NCBI GenBank assembly: GCA_001310455.1
Contig: BAXG01000010.1
Location: 1-64,000 of the forward strand
Source: Photobacterium sp. JCM 19050
GTDB lineage: Bacteria; Pseudomonadota; Gammaproteobacteria; Enterobacterales; Vibrionaceae
DNA length: 64,000 nt
Reading direction: 5' to 3'
Below are positions 31,960 through 43,109 of this stretch, in pieces. Below the pieces are notes generated by a model. That model ran no database searches and was not told the origin of the DNA. It worked only from the letters and a program-made list of their open reading frames with translations. Made by a program: the position numbers and the translations under genes. Within the stretch, counting starts at the first letter, position 1. Every line of letters begins with the position of its first letter.

Positions 31960-34554
31960 ATGGATAAACCGATGTCTCCATCTGATATGCCGACGTCGGC
32001 TGAAGAGCTGATCGCTCAGGATGTCGGCGCCCGGCTTCCTGCCGGTACGATGGCAAAAACCATTGCCGGTCTGGCACTGCTTTGGTCCCTGTTCCAGTTA
32101 TGGATAGCCTCGCCGCTACCGTTTATTTTCGGGGTTGGTGTCATGAACGACACTGAAACCCGCGCGATCCACTTGGGATTCGCCCTGTTGCTGGCGTTCC
32201 TGGTTTTCCCAGCAACGAAACGCTCGCCAAGGGATCACGTTCCTTTGCTGGATATCACTTTCGGCCTTATTGCCTGTGCTTCGTCACTTTATCTTTTTGT
32301 GCTGTATGAAGCGTTAGCTCAGCGCCCGGGAATGTTGACAACTGAAGATTTTGTCACCGCCCTGATAGGTATCCCGCTGCTTCTGGAAGCGGCGCGTCGG
32401 GTGCTTGGCCCTGCCTTGCCGTTAATTGCACTGGTGTTTTTGGTATACAGCCTTGCCGGCCCGTGGATGCCGGGGCTGCTCTCACACCGGGGCGTACAGC
32501 TTGAAGCGCTGGCGAATCATCAGTGGATTACCACTGAAGGCGTGTTCGGCATTGCGCTTGGTGTATCCACCAGCTTTGTTTTCCTGTTTGTACTGTTTGG
32601 TGCCTTGCTGGAGCGTGCGGGTGCCGGGCACTATTTCATCCAGCTGGCATTCAGTATGCTCGGCCACCTTCGCGGTGGCCCGGCAAAAGCGGCGGTTGTA
32701 GCGTCTGGGTTGACCGGCCTGATTTCCGGCTCTTCCATTGCGAATGTGGTGACGACGGGAACCTTTACTATCCGATGATGCGCAAAGTGGGGTTCAGCTG
32801 AAAAAGCCGGGGCGGTTGAGGTTGCTTCTTCTGTTAATGGGCAAATCATGCCGCCGGTAATGGGAGCAGCTGCGTTTTTGATGGTGGAATATGTGGGTAT
32901 CCCCTATGTGGAAATCATCAAGCACGCGTTCCTGCCTGCCGCCATTTCCTATATCGCGCTTCTTTACATTGTCCACCTTGAAGCGCTGAAGCTGGGGATG
33001 GAGCCTATTGATTCCGCTCGCTCTAGGCCCTGGCTTGCTCGCCTGACCGGGTTTGCCTTTGGTGTCGCCCTTATCTCCGGTGTTTCCCTTGCTGTTTATT
33101 ACGGTCTGGGTTGGCTTAAACCGGCGCTGGGTGACTTTGCCATTTACGGTGTTGGGGCGCTGCTGGCAGTTGCTTACCTTGGGCTGCTGAAAGTGGCTGC
33201 CAACAATGAACCCTTACCGGCAGAAGACCCCGATGCCCCGCTCGACAGCCTGCCGGATACCCGTTCCGTGCTGCTGTCCGGGTTGCATTTCCTGCTGCCG
33301 GTGGTGGTGCTGGTATGGTGCCTGATGGTGGAGCGCCTGTCCCCAGGGCTCTCGGCGTTCTGGGGCTCGGTGATCCTAATCGTTATTGTCTTGACTCAGC
33401 GCCCATTGCTTAACTGGATGCGGAAGGACGGCAAGCATGACTACGGTTCTTTGCAAGACGGGTTTACCGACCTGCTGGAGGGCTTGATTGCCGGTGCTCG
33501 CAATATGATTGGTATCGGTATTGCCACGGCTACCGCCGGTATCATTGTTGGTGCGGTTTCCCAGACCGGTGTCGGCCTGGTGCTTGCCGATCTGGTGGAA
33601 ATGCTTTCGATGGGTAACCTGCTGTTAATGCTGATACTGACAGCGGTACTCAGCCTTATCCTGGGTATGGGCTTGCCGACAACCGCCAACTATATTGTGG
33701 TTTCCAGCTTGTTGGCGCCGGTTATCGTTACCCTTGGCCAACAACATGGCCTGATTGTTCCGCTCATTGCCGTGCACCTGTTTGTGTTCTATTTCGGCAT
33801 CATGGCGGATGTCACGCCACCGGTGGGGCTGGCGTCTTTCGCTGCAGCCGCCGTTTCAAAAGGTGATCCGATAAAAACAGGCCTGACCGCGTTTTATTAC
33901 AGCCTTCGTACCGCCGCGCTTCCGTTCCTGTTTATCTTCAATACCGATCTGTTGCTGATAGATGTGGATTGGGCACACGGTATTGCGATATTCGTTATCT
34001 CAACGGTGGCGATGCTGATCTTTGCTGCCGCAACCCAAGGCTGGTTTGTTACCCGTAACCGTTGGTATGAAGGTGTCCTGTTACTCTTGGTAGCCTTTAC
34101 CCTGTTTCGTCCCGGATTCTGGGTAGATATGGTGGTTGATCCTTACCAGTCATCGAACCCTGAGCATTTGGCCAAAACCCTTGAACCGCTTGAGGCCGGC
34201 GATGTTCTGCGCATGCGTATCAAAGGGGAAGATGCGGTTGGTAAAATGCGAGAGTTTTCCGTGTTGTTCTCCGTACCGGAAGGTGAAACCGGGCAGGACA
34301 CGCTGGATGCCCTGGGGATCATGACCTATCAGGATCAAGGTAAGACGCTGATCGATATCGTCACCTTTGCCAGCCCGGCAGAAGCGGCGGGCCTGGAGTT
34401 TGATCAGGAGATCGTTGATGTCCGCATTCCTGTCGAGCAGTTTCGCAAGGAATGGATGTGGCTGCCTGCACTTATCCTGTTTGGTGTGGTGTACCTGATG
34501 CAAAAGCGTAGGGTTGCCAGGCAAGAACCGGATATGGGGAAAATACGGGTTTAG
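31960..34554 (+). CDS. TRAP transporter fused permease, 4TM/12TM with DUF3394 (two frameshifts)
   Basis: About 865 residues. The N-terminal small-subunit-like helices continue into the large DctM-like part (ASGLTGLISGSSIANVVTTGTF, VNGQIMPPVMGAAAFLMVEY, LGMGLPTTANYIVVSSLLAP, GIMADVTPPVGLASFAAAA). After the last helices is a C-terminal soluble region typical of DUF3394 (GDVLRMRIKGEDAVGKMRE, TFASPAEAAGLEFDQEI). Two nearby shifts (32774 and 32801) lose one and two bases and cancel. It imports the TAXI ligand using a sodium or proton gradient. Confidence 0.88.
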
Positions 34555-34616
34555 GAATCAGTTGCGAGTGCTGAGAGGCGAGAATTGAGAAAAACCAGTT
34601 CGACGCATTAGTGATA

Positions 34617-34652
34617 AAAAGCATCAGCCGGCACTTTACCGGGCTGATTTTT
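34617..34652 (+). terminator. Terminator of the TRAP operon
   Basis: ATCAGCCGG (34623-34631) and CCGGGCTGAT (34639-34648, one bulged base) form a stem followed by TTTTC, about 65 bases after the permease stop. Confidence 0.75.
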
Positions 34653-34667
34653 CTGTCTGTCTTTTAC

Positions 34668-34712
34668 CAGCACCCAGGGTCTAGATCCCAGGATCCAGCA
34701 CCCGAGACCTTA
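34668..34712. repeat. Degenerate CCAG-rich intergenic repeat
   Basis: The segment contains recurring pieces: CAGCACCC twice, TAGATCC and GGATCCAG, and CCCAGG twice. It looks like a short dispersed intergenic repeat, with a related purine-rich stretch (GCGAGTGCTGAGAGGCGAG) near 34564. Function unknown. Confidence 0.4.
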
Positions 34713-34741
34713 TTTCCCCAGTATCCTGCGGTTGAATCTGC

Positions 34742-35302
34742 TTAAATCTCTTTCGCCATTTTTTTCAACTGGGAGCCCATAAAGATAAAGCTTATGCCTT
34801 CAAACAGCAGGGATACGCCGATAAAGGTGCCGAGCAGGGTCAGTGAGAATTCAGGATCGTCCAGCATACCAAAGAAATACCAGCCAATCGCAAAGGACAG
34901 CACGCCACTTACTGCAATCCATGGCCAGCCACCGACATTTCGGTTACTGAGGGCAAAAATAATACGGGTTGCGCCGTTCACCATGATAATAAATACCATC
35001 AGGCCGGTAATGGTAAAGAGACCGGCAACCGGCTTAAACAGAAGTAACAGGCCACCGATGATATAGAGCGCAGAGCTCAGTACATACCACAGCTTGGATT
35101 TCCATTGGTGAATACGGAAAGTGTGCATGGCCTGAAAGAAGCCGCTGATAATAAATAGGCTGCCGATCAGGGCGGTCAGGGTGATACCTGCGACCATTGG
35201 AACGGTCAGTGCGGCAAAACCTGTCAGAAGGGTAATGATGCCAACAGCGAGGAACCACTTCCAGCTGCGGGTCAATTGAATACCTACAATCGGGCTTGTC
35301 AT
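34742..35302 (-). CDS. HdeD-family membrane protein (DUF308)
   Basis: 186 residues with six hydrophobic segments. LLTGFAALTVPMVAGITLTALIG and the internal duplication typical of HdeD (LIISGFFQAM, LIIGG-like ALYIIGGLLLLFKPV) are clear. E. coli HdeD protects against acid at high cell density; whether this protein does so is unknown. The ATG at 35302 has GGAG just before it and is preferred to upstream in-frame starts. The gap 35303-35590 shows no further gene. Confidence 0.82.
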   Translation of the reverse strand: MTSPIVGIQLTRSWKWFLAVGIITLLTGFAALTVPMVAGITLTALIGSLFIISGFFQAMHTFRIHQWKSKLWYVLSSALYIIGGLLLLFKPVAGLFTITGLMVFIIMVNGATRIIFALSNRNVGGWPWIAVSGVLSFAIGWYFFGMLDDPEFSLTLLGTFIGVSLLFEGISFIFMGSQLKKMAKEI

Positions 35303-35590
35303 TGTTATATCTCCGGATGAAGAGGGCTGGAAGACCAAAAATTCCGCCGGAAACACCTTTGCCTCACGGCTCGGCCTTCATCATGAAAAGTTGCATTTTC
35401 TTGATAGCATACTCCTGCGAACTTGCTTTCCGGGTGGTGAAATTTGTAATCTAAATACTCCCAATTGTTCGGCACTTCGCTCGTATAAGTGGTTGACTTT
35501 CGTATTCAATTGCAAGAATGCCTCATAATGAAAACAACAGGATAATTTAACCGCACATTTGATGTGGTTTAGCGCGACCATGGAGGATTA

Positions 35591-37328
35591 ATGCGCATTT
35601 TCGCCGAACTCTTCTGGTATTTCAGGCAAGAGTGGAAACGTTACACCGGTGCTGTTTTCCTCCTCGTTCTGGTTTCCCTTTTCGAACTGGTTCCGCCCAT
35701 GGTTGTCGGGAAACTGGTCGATGCGACCGTCGATGGCTCGATTACCCCCGAGTACCTGCTGGGTATGGTTGGAACTGTCGCAGCGTTGTGGGCAGCTGTC
35801 TACTGGTTGCGGGTGCAGTGGCGTATCTGGCTTTTTGGCGCAGCAGCCAGTTGGGAACCGGAATGCGCAACCGGCTTTTCCGCCATTTTGTTGTCCAGTC
35901 CCCTCGCTTTTTTAACCGTTTCCGCACCGGTGATCTGATGGCTCGCACCACCAGTGATGTGAAAGCGCTGGTGGCAACAGCCGGGGAGGGGGTGCTGACT
36001 GCGGCAGACTCCCTGTTGCAGGGCATTTCAGTGATGGTGGTGATGTCGTTTTTTATCAGTTGGGAACTGACGATTCTCGCCCTGCTGCCAATGCCGGTTA
36101 TGGCAATACTGGTAAACCGGTTTGGCGAGCAGCTCCATCATCGTTTTTCAGCTTCTCAAGCCGCTTTTTCTGCTCTCTCAGAGCAAACCCAGACCAGCCT
36201 GAACGGCATCCGGATGATTCGGGCGTTTGGCCTGGAAAAACGACAGCAGGCCGCATTCGACAAAGCGGCGGATGTCGCCGGGGATCACACCATGTCAGTG
36301 GCAGAGATCGACTCAAGGTTTGACCCCGTTATTTACGGCACCATAGGTGCGTCGTTTTTCCTCAGCGTATCCGGCGGTGGCTACATGGTGGCAAACGGCC
36401 AGTTGTCCTTGGGTGAACTGACCGCATTTACCATGTACCAGGCTGATGATCTGGCCGATTCTAGCGATAGCCTGGCTGTTTAATATCCTTGAACGCGGCT
36501 CTGCCGCCTGGAAACGGATTCGTGAACTGCTTGATTCTGAACCGGATATTGTCGGCGGCGTGGCGCCGCTGCCAACGGCTGCTTCAGCACTGGTGATTGA
36601 TATCGGCAATATGACCTGGAACGGTGACAGACAGCCTGTCCTGACCGGTATCTATGTGAAACTGGAGCCGGGGCAGATGCTGGGAATTGCCGGTCCGGTC
36701 GGCAGCGGGAAAAGCTCATTGCTCTCATCACTGTTGCGTTTTGAAGATTTAAAAGAAGGCAGCATTACCTACGGTGCGTCTCTGTACAGGATGCCGACCT
36801 CGGGGCCTGGCGCGGGAAATTTGCCGTGGTCAGCCAGACGCCGTTTCTGTTTTCCCGCACCATTGCGGAAAACATAGCCTTGGGAAATCCGGAAGCTTCG
36901 AAGAGTGCGATTCGGGAAGCTGCCCGCATGGCTTGCATTGATGAAGACATCTCCCACCTGCCGGACGGGTACGAAACGCTGGTAGGGGAGAAGGGTATCA
37001 CTCTGTCCGGAGGGCAGAAGCAGCGGATCGCCATCGCTCGCGCGCTTTTGCTTGGCGCGGATGTACTGATTCTCGACGATGCCCTTTCTGCGGTAGATGG
37101 CAGGACTGAGCACCAGATCCTTAAAAACCTTCATACCGCAACCCGAAAACAGACGGTTATCGTTGTCGCCCATCGCCTGTCAGCATTGGAAAGTGCGGAT
37201 GAGATCATTGTGCTGGATAATGGAAAAATCAGTGAGCGTGGCCAGCATCAGGAACTGGTGGCACAAGGCGCTGGTATCATGACATGGACAAATACCAGCA
37301 GTTGGAAGCTGCTCTGGAGGATGCATGA
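35591..37328 (+). CDS. mdlA: ABC transporter MdlA-like, permease-ATPase half (four frameshifts)
   Basis: About 580 residues. The N-terminal six-helix membrane domain (FRTGDLMARTTSDVKALV, ISWELTILALLPMPVMAIL, GIRMIRAFGLEKRQ) is followed by an ATPase with Walker A GPVGSGKSS, signature LSGGQKQRIAIARALL, Walker B VLILDDALSAVD and H-loop VAHRL. The frame changes near 35850, 36440, 36778 and 37268, yet every part aligns with E. coli MdlA in order. The many breaks could mean real decay, but the intact residues favour poor sequence. It overlaps mdlB by ATGA. Confidence 0.82.
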
Positions 37329-39118
37329 GCAGCAAAGCGGAAGTGACCGGGCAGGACGGCATTGCTCAACTGCTGAAAGATACACGTAAGAGCACCATTT
37401 TAAAGCGGCTGCTCTCTTTTCTCTGGCAGGATAAGCGTGGCTTCTTCGTGGCCGCAGCGATTTTGCTTTTGGCCGTCGGGATGGATGTAGCGGGTCCGTG
37501 GATTGTCCGTATTTTCCTGGATGACTACGTGTCCAAAAACTATTATCCGCCAATGGTATTGTGGCTGCTTGCTATCGCTTATGTGGGGGCGACGACAGCC
37601 TCCGCGTTGCTGCATTACTATCAGGGGTTGCGCTTTAGCCGAATTTCCATCGCAATTGTGCAGCGACTTCGGAAACAGGTTTTCAGCAGTGTACTGAACC
37701 AGCCTCTGTCGGCTTTTGACTACGTGCCGTCCGGTAAACTGGTATCCCGCATTACCAACGATACTGAGTCGCTGAAAGAGCTGTACGTCAATGTGATCGC
37801 CACGTTCATCGAGAATCTGGTGCTGATTGTTGTGATGCTGGTGGCAATGGCTCTGCTGAATGTCCAGTTGACGCTGATTGTCGCGGCACTGTTGCCGGCC
37901 GTGGTGTGGGTAATGTGGAAGTATCAGCGTAAAAGCACTCCGCTTTTCGCCCAGTCCCGGGATTTGCTGGCAGACATCAACGGCATGATGAGTGAGTCCA
38001 TCCAGGGTATGACGTTGATTCAGCTGATGAGGCAGGAATCGGAATTCTCCGACCGGTTTTCCGGGCTGACAGGAAGCCATCTTGCTACCGATATGAAAAT
38101 TGAGCGGCTGAACGGCATTTGGCTTCGACCGCTTATCGACCTGCTTTCCGGCCTTGCCTTGTTGACCATTGTCCTGATTTTCGGGTTTAGCGGTACCGAA
38201 GCCATTGGTGTCGGGGTGCTTTATGCGTTTCTCAGCTACCTTGGCCGTCTTACCGAACCGCTTATAGAGTCATTGCAGCGAATGTCTCAGGTTCAGCAGG
38301 CAATAAGTGCAGGCGAACGCCTTTTTGAACTGATGGATGCCCCCAAACAACACTACGGAGAATCGCAAGTCCCTTTGACATCCGGAGAGATTCAAGTGAG
38401 GGATGTGCATTTCTCCTACGATGGCAAAGTGGAGGTACTCAAAGGCATCAGCTGTGACGTAAAACCCGGCGGGTTCCTCGCGCTGGCCGGGCATACCGGG
38501 AGCGGAAAAAGCACCCTGGCATCGTTGCTGATGGGGTTCTATCCGGCCGGGGAAGGCGATATTTTCCTTGGGGGACAACCTCTGCTTTCCCTCAGTCACA
38601 ATGTCCTGCGCAAGGGCATTGCACTGGTGCAGCAGGACCCTCACGTACTTTCAGACAGCGTGCGGGAAAACGTCACCCTTGGCCGGGATACTGACGATTC
38701 CAGGGTGTGGGAAGCGCTGATTGCGGTAGGTCTGGCATCGTATTTCCGTTCACACGAAGCGGGGCTGGATACACAACTCGGGGAGGGGGGCGTCACGCTG
38801 TCTGCCGGGCAGAAACAGCTTCTGGCACTGGCGCGTGTGATGGTCGAGCAACCGAAAATCCTGATTCTGGATGAAGCCACAGCGAATATTGATTCCGGCA
38901 CGGAAGATAAAATTCAGCGGGCGCTGGCGGCGATGCGCCATACCATGACCATTGTTGTGATCGCCCACCGACTGTCGACCATTGTTGACGCGGATGAAAT
39001 TATCGTCCTGCACCGGGGCGAAGTGGCGGAGCGGGGGACTCACCGCAACCTGCTGTCCCAAAAGGGGCGGTACTTCCAAATGTATGAATTACAACGGTTA
39101 AAAAAAGGAAGGGGTTAA
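37325..39118 (+). CDS. mdlB: ABC transporter MdlB-like, permease-ATPase half
   Basis: 597 residues, unbroken. Membrane domain (LDDYVSKNYYPPMV, FDYVPSGKLVSRITNDTESLKELYV) plus ATPase with Walker A GHTGSGKST, signature LSAGQKQLLALARVM, Walker B ILILDEATANID and switch IAHRLST. It pairs with MdlA as a heterodimeric exporter of the MsbA/multidrug type; the substrate is unknown. As in E. coli, mdlAB precedes tesB and ybaY, but glnK-amtB, which lie between them in E. coli, are absent. Confidence 0.92.
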   Translation: MSSKAEVTGQDGIAQLLKDTRKSTILKRLLSFLWQDKRGFFVAAAILLLAVGMDVAGPWIVRIFLDDYVSKNYYPPMVLWLLAIAYVGATTASALLHYYQGLRFSRISIAIVQRLRKQVFSSVLNQPLSAFDYVPSGKLVSRITNDTESLKELYVNVIATFIENLVLIVVMLVAMALLNVQLTLIVAALLPAVVWVMWKYQRKSTPLFAQSRDLLADINGMMSESIQGMTLIQLMRQESEFSDRFSGLTGSHLATDMKIERLNGIWLRPLIDLLSGLALLTIVLIFGFSGTEAIGVGVLYAFLSYLGRLTEPLIESLQRMSQVQQAISAGERLFELMDAPKQHYGESQVPLTSGEIQVRDVHFSYDGKVEVLKGISCDVKPGGFLALAGHTGSGKSTLASLLMGFYPAGEGDIFLGGQPLLSLSHNVLRKGIALVQQDPHVLSDSVRENVTLGRDTDDSRVWEALIAVGLASYFRSHEAGLDTQLGEGGVTLSAGQKQLLALARVMVEQPKILILDEATANIDSGTEDKIQRALAAMRHTMTIVVIAHRLSTIVDADEIIVLHRGEVAERGTHRNLLSQKGRYFQMYELQRLKKGRG

Positions 39119-39146
39119 CCCTTCCTCCGTATTGCGCGGTTTGGAT

Positions 39147-40004
39147 TTAACCGCGTCTCATCAGGCCTTCTTGCACCGCAGAGGCGACAAGCTGGCCTTT
39201 CTGGTTATAGATCTCCCCGCGAACCAGACCGCGAGCACCGCTTGCTGACGGGCTGTCGATAGCAAACAGCAACCACTCATCCAGGCGGAATTCTCGGTGG
39301 AACCACATGGAGTGGTCAATCGTGGCGACTTTCATCTTTGGTGTCATCAGCGTGACAGCGTGTGGCTGGAGGGCGGTTACCAGGAACCCCCAGTCAGAGG
39401 CGTACGCCAGCACATACTGGTGGATGCGGTAGTCATCTGGCATGGTCCCCCGGGCGCGTATCCACAGGTACTGCTTCGGCTCCATGGCTTTGGGATCCAG
39501 CGGGTTCTGGACATAGACCGGGCGAACCTCAATCGGTTTGTCATAGCCAAAGATCTTGACCACTTTCGGTGGCAGTTTGTCGGCCATGGCCTGAATGAGT
39601 TGATGCTCAGACAAAATACCGTCCGGCCCAGGGACATCTGGCATGGTGTTCTGGTGGTCAAACCCTTCTTCCAACGCCTGGTATGAAGCAGTCAGGTAAA
39701 AAATCGGTTTACCGTTTTGAATCGCCTTGATACGGCGGGTGCTGAAACTACGACCGTCGCGCAGGGTTTCAACATCATAGACAATCGGCTTTTCCGGATC
39801 GCCGGGCAACAGGAAATAACTGTGGAAAGAGTGGACGAAGCGGTCGGGCTCTACTGTTGATTTAGAAGCAGAAAGTGCCTGGCCAATCACCTGACCGCCA
39901 TAAACTTGAGGAAGGCCAAGGTTTTCACTGTTTCCACGGAACAAACCCTGCTCAATTGGTTCTAAGTCAAGAAGAGTGAGAAGCTGGTTCAGTTCTTTAC
40001 TCAT
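39147..40004 (-). CDS. tesB: Acyl-CoA thioesterase II
   Basis: 285 residues with two hot-dog folds. Conserved features are [44 protein letters not shown] (catalytic Asp) and SAVQEGLMR (catalytic Gln). It hydrolyses medium and long acyl-CoA. The start at 40004 gives the family N-terminus [18 protein letters not shown]. It is divergent from ybaY. Confidence 0.93.
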   Translation of the reverse strand: MSKELNQLLTLLDLEPIEQGLFRGNSENLGLPQVYGGQVIGQALSASKSTVEPDRFVHSFHSYFLLPGDPEKPIVYDVETLRDGRSFSTRRIKAIQNGKPIFYLTASYQALEEGFDHQNTMPDVPGPDGILSEHQLIQAMADKLPPKVVKIFGYDKPIEVRPVYVQNPLDPKAMEPKQYLWIRARGTMPDDYRIHQYVLAYASDWGFLVTALQPHAVTLMTPKMKVATIDHSMWFHREFRLDEWLLFAIDSPSASGARGLVRGEIYNQKGQLVASAVQEGLMRRG

Positions 40005-40118
40005 AAACTCGATTACACTCGTTAGGTTTTCGGGCAACGATTGGGTAAAATTACCGGAACTCTCCAGACTTTGCAGTCTTTTTGTCTAATTTTGTTGCTT
40101 TTTGTTAATGGTGGCGCC

Positions 40119-40538
40119 GTGAAGAAGTTTTTGATTATTGTGATGGCACTGATTGGAACTGTAACGTTTACCGCATGTTCCGGATTGATCGGGGCAGATT
40201 CCTCAAAAATGATTACCGGTAACGTCACTTACAAAGAACGAATAGCCCTGCCTGAAAACGCCAAAGTCACTGTGACCCTTTCCGATGTGTCTAAAATGGA
40301 TGTCGCCGCAGAAGTGATCAGCCGTCACTCTTTTTTGACTGAAGGCGCTCAGGTGCCATTGAGCTATACCCTGCGTTACGAACCTTCCGAAATTAACCCT
40401 AGCCACACTTATGCGGTCAGTGCTCGTATTGAAGTGGACGGTAAACTAATGTTTATCAACGACACGGCACACCATGTCTTGACTGATCCTGCGAAGACTT
40501 TAGTAACAGATATTATGGTTCGCTCAGTTGGCCGGTAA
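40119..40538 (+). CDS. ybaY: YbaY-family lipoprotein
   Basis: 139 residues from GTG 40119. A lipoprotein signal (VKKFLIIVMALIGTVTFTAC, lipobox TAC at residues 18-20) is followed by a YbaY-type domain (ITGNVTYKERIALPENAKVTVTL, INPSHTYAVSARIEVDGKLMF). The E. coli homologue is a putative outer membrane lipoprotein of unknown function in the same neighbourhood. The length covers only the single conserved domain. Confidence 0.85.
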   Translation: MKKFLIIVMALIGTVTFTACSGLIGADSSKMITGNVTYKERIALPENAKVTVTLSDVSKMDVAAEVISRHSFLTEGAQVPLSYTLRYEPSEINPSHTYAVSARIEVDGKLMFINDTAHHVLTDPAKTLVTDIMVRSVGR

Positions 40539-40554
40539 GCAATACTGAATTTCA

Positions 40555-40581
40555 GAAAGGGGCGGAAAAACCGCCCCTTTC
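40555..40581. terminator. Bidirectional terminator between ybaY and atl
   Basis: GAAAGGGGCGG (40555-40565) pairs with CCGCCCCTTTC (40571-40581) around AAAAA; T-rich sequence follows on the plus strand. Confidence 0.85.
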
Positions 40582-40602
40582 TTGTTTCTGCGCTAATTGC
40601 TT

Positions 40603-40917
40603 CTACCAGCGAAACAGCCGAAGCGAAAGCTTACCGGTTTCCGACACACTGATTCCCTCGGCCAGCAACTTTTCCCGCTGCCTTGTCAGATTATCGCCCC
40701 TCAGTGAAATCTCACCTTTGGCATTGACCACCCGGTACCAGGGGATTTTTGAACCTTCTGGGAGCTGGGATAGCAGTTTACCAACGTGGCGGGCATGCCT
40801 TGGATACCCGGCCAGCTCCGCGATATCGCCATAAGTTGCGACTTTTCCCTCCGGAATACCGGCGATGGAAGCGTATACCTTAAGGGCAAATTCATTGTTG
40901 TTTTCTACTTTGACCAT
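40603..40917 (-). CDS. atl: Alkyltransferase-like DNA-binding protein (Atl/YbaZ)
   Basis: 104 residues related to the DNA-binding domain of O6-methylguanine methyltransferase (GKVATYGDIAELAGYPRHARHVG). In the active-site position PCHRV is replaced by PWYRV, so there is no acceptor cysteine, exactly the mark of Atl proteins, which bind alkylated guanine and direct nucleotide excision repair. In E. coli ybaZ is next to ffs; here ffs lies 12 kb away. Confidence 0.9.
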   Translation of the reverse strand: MVKVENNNEFALKVYASIAGIPEGKVATYGDIAELAGYPRHARHVGKLLSQLPEGSKIPWYRVVNAKGEISLRGDNLTRQREKLLAEGISVSETGKLSLRLFRW

Positions 40918-41109
40918 GGCTTAGTAATAACAGGGGTTGTTCAGATGCCTTTAAATTAACATCTCAGGGGAAAGTCAGAAAGATGCAGCGAGGGCTCGGG
41001 AGTATGCTGCAAAAATTGCTACCAACAACGCAATTTATCCTCTCTCATAAACGAGACTAAGCGCTTATACTGATTTAGAAAATCATGATATGCGCACAGG
41101 AGGTGCCGA

Positions 41110-41853
41110 ATGATGAATCCGCCGATGTTGTGGCTCGCCGCCGCCTGTGTTTCGCTGGGTGGGGCGCTTTCCATTGGGGCATCCCATGCCAGTTTGCCGC
41201 TTCTGGCACTCGTCATTCCTGTCCTGTTTTTCCTGCCTGCTGCCGGTGTGGCCGGATGGATGATGTTTGCCGGGCTTAGCCTCTATGGTTTTACCCTGCC
41301 ATATCAAATGCCTGCTATTTCTGTTGCGGTGTGGATGACGGTGCCTGTATTGGCGCTGGCTTTCGGTCCCCGGAGTCACTGGCAGGTTTCTGTGCTAGTG
41401 ATTTGTATCCTGCTGGCAATGAATACCGGTATCCTCGCCTTGCAAAGTGAGGGCAAGCTGCCGGGCAGTGCCATTGTCACTGTCGCCCAGGTAGCGTCAG
41501 TCTGCCTGGTCTGGTTTGCTGCAAGGTGCTGGAAATTTACCCCGCCTTACCAACTTTGGCCGTTGCTTTTGGTGGCCGCGCTGTTGGTTGCCGGTCACCT
41601 TGGGGCGGCAGCGTTGGCGATTTGTGTTTCGCTGCTTATCTATTTCCTGCAGGAATTACGATGCAAAGCACCTGAAAAATGGCTTTCGCACCTAATAGTT
41701 ATTCTTCCCGCCATCGCCTTTGCAGCGTTGGTGTTACACCCCAAGCTGGACGTACCCAGCCCGGTTTTTGTCGCCTGGATCCTGACGCTCTCCTCTGCGT
41801 GGCTGGGAGAGTACCTGATAGAAAATGAGGATGAAGAGGAGGAAGAACTCTGA
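41110..41853 (+). CDS. Multispanning membrane protein of unknown function
   Basis: 247 residues, almost wholly hydrophobic with about eight membrane segments (LWLAAACVSLGGALSIGAS, LLVAALLVAGHLGAAALAI) and a very acidic tail (ENEDEEEEEL). I recognise no family. GGAGGTG precedes ATG 41110. It stands between atl and a LysR gene and may be a lineage-specific conserved protein. Confidence 0.7.
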   Translation: MMNPPMLWLAAACVSLGGALSIGASHASLPLLALVIPVLFFLPAAGVAGWMMFAGLSLYGFTLPYQMPAISVAVWMTVPVLALAFGPRSHWQVSVLVICILLAMNTGILALQSEGKLPGSAIVTVAQVASVCLVWFAARCWKFTPPYQLWPLLLVAALLVAGHLGAAALAICVSLLIYFLQELRCKAPEKWLSHLIVILPAIAFAALVLHPKLDVPSPVFVAWILTLSSAWLGEYLIENEDEEEEEL

Positions 41854-41881
41854 CTTTGTGTGCTGTTGAACACAAAAGCTC

Positions 41882-42792
41882 CTATGAGTTCAAACCGGCA
41901 ACCACCGCCAGGCGCATAAACTCGCAGAAGGCTTTTTCTGCCGGATCCTGCTCCCGCTTTTTCGCCCAGGCGAGGCCCACATCCATGCCGGGTACAGTGT
42001 CATCAATAGAAAGCACTTCCACCCGTCTGCCTTCGAGCGACCAAGGGCGGTAAACCATATCCGAAAGGATAGATACCCCGTAACCGTTCGCGACCATACT
42101 GCGGACTGCTTCCACGGATGAAGTACGGAAAACCACATTCGGCTGGTAAGGGGTCTGGTTCCAGTAACGCTGTGCGGTGTTACTGGCTTCATCGACAGTG
42201 AGCATGATGTACGGCACTTCGGAGACATCCTGCAAAGAGATCTGCTTTTTCTCCCGCAATGGATGGTGGGTACTGAGCCACAAGCGGCGGCGGGAGCTCA
42301 TCAGCACCTCATAAGCAATGTCTTCCTGGTTACTCAGGTTCGAGGTCAACATGATTGCAAGGTCATATTCTCCGGAGAGTAGCCCTTCCTCAATATGTTC
42401 CCGCTGCGCTTCAAGAAGCTGAACCTCGACATGGGGGAAGCTGCGTTGGAACCGCACCAAATAGGGGGGAATAAAATATCCGGCAACTGTGTAAGAGACC
42501 GCCAGCCGGATTTTCCCAACCACTTTCTCATGGCTGCGGCTGGGGATACGCATGGCCTCTTCGACAGCCGCCATAATGTGCAGGGCATGCTGGAGAAACT
42601 GGTTGCCCTCGTAGGTAAGCACCATACCGTGCGCATGGCGGGTGAAAAGCTGGGTGTCGAGCATCTCTTCGAGCGTTTTAAGTGCGGTAGTGATTGCCGA
42701 CTGGGAAACGTTGAGATCCATGGCGGCTTGTGACACCTGCCAGAGTTGGCTGTGGCAATAAAGTACCGGATTTGTCTCAGTGTCGGCATCAT
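41882..42792 (-). CDS. LysR-family regulator of the biotin/Pxp cluster (one frameshift)
   Basis: About 303 residues. The N-terminal HTH starts MMPTLRQIRYFIATANSG at 42792, changes frame at about 42735 (one missing C) and continues QVSQAAMDLNVSQSAITTALKTLEE. The effector domain (KIRLAVSYTVAGYFIPPYLVRF, YGVSILSDMVYRPWSLEG) runs to 41882. It is divergent from the TorT-like, ABC and Pxp genes, the usual layout for a LysR activator that responds to the substrate of the divergent operon. GGAG precedes the start. Confidence 0.82.
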
Positions 42793-43109
42793 TTCTGTTT
42801 TCTCCAGAAGTAAATTCAAAAATTCTGATAGCGCGCCTTGAGAAGTTAACCATCTGTCCAAAGATGTTTACCTCAATCTTACGCCTTTCCCTTTCTCCAA
42901 CCTGTCTCTTTTCTGCTTACGTTGCCCGTTCTGATTCGAGTCTTTTTTGTATCTGAAAAAATGATATTGCTATTAAAAACTCAGAATTATACATAACGCG
43001 CCCCGAATTGTAACATCTATTTAACGTTTCGCATTGCCGGATTCGGGAATGCAGTTGAAGTAGCTGAAACAAACAGGGCATCTCTGCGCCCATGACAAGG
43101 ATGGCGAGA
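42793..43109. promoter_or_regulatory. Divergent control region, lysR to importer genes
   Basis: This 317-base gap between the divergent lysR and the binding-protein gene must contain the regulated promoters. It is AT-rich around 42940-43000; TTGCTA and TATACA near 42967 and 42988 are possible promoter elements with a short 15-base spacer. I could not define the LysR operator. Confidence 0.45.

Noticed and set aside
35591-37328. mdlA as a true pseudogene
   Set aside because: Four frame changes could mean decay, but all catalytic motifs are intact, mdlB is whole, and the same kind of shift affects essential-type genes throughout the window.
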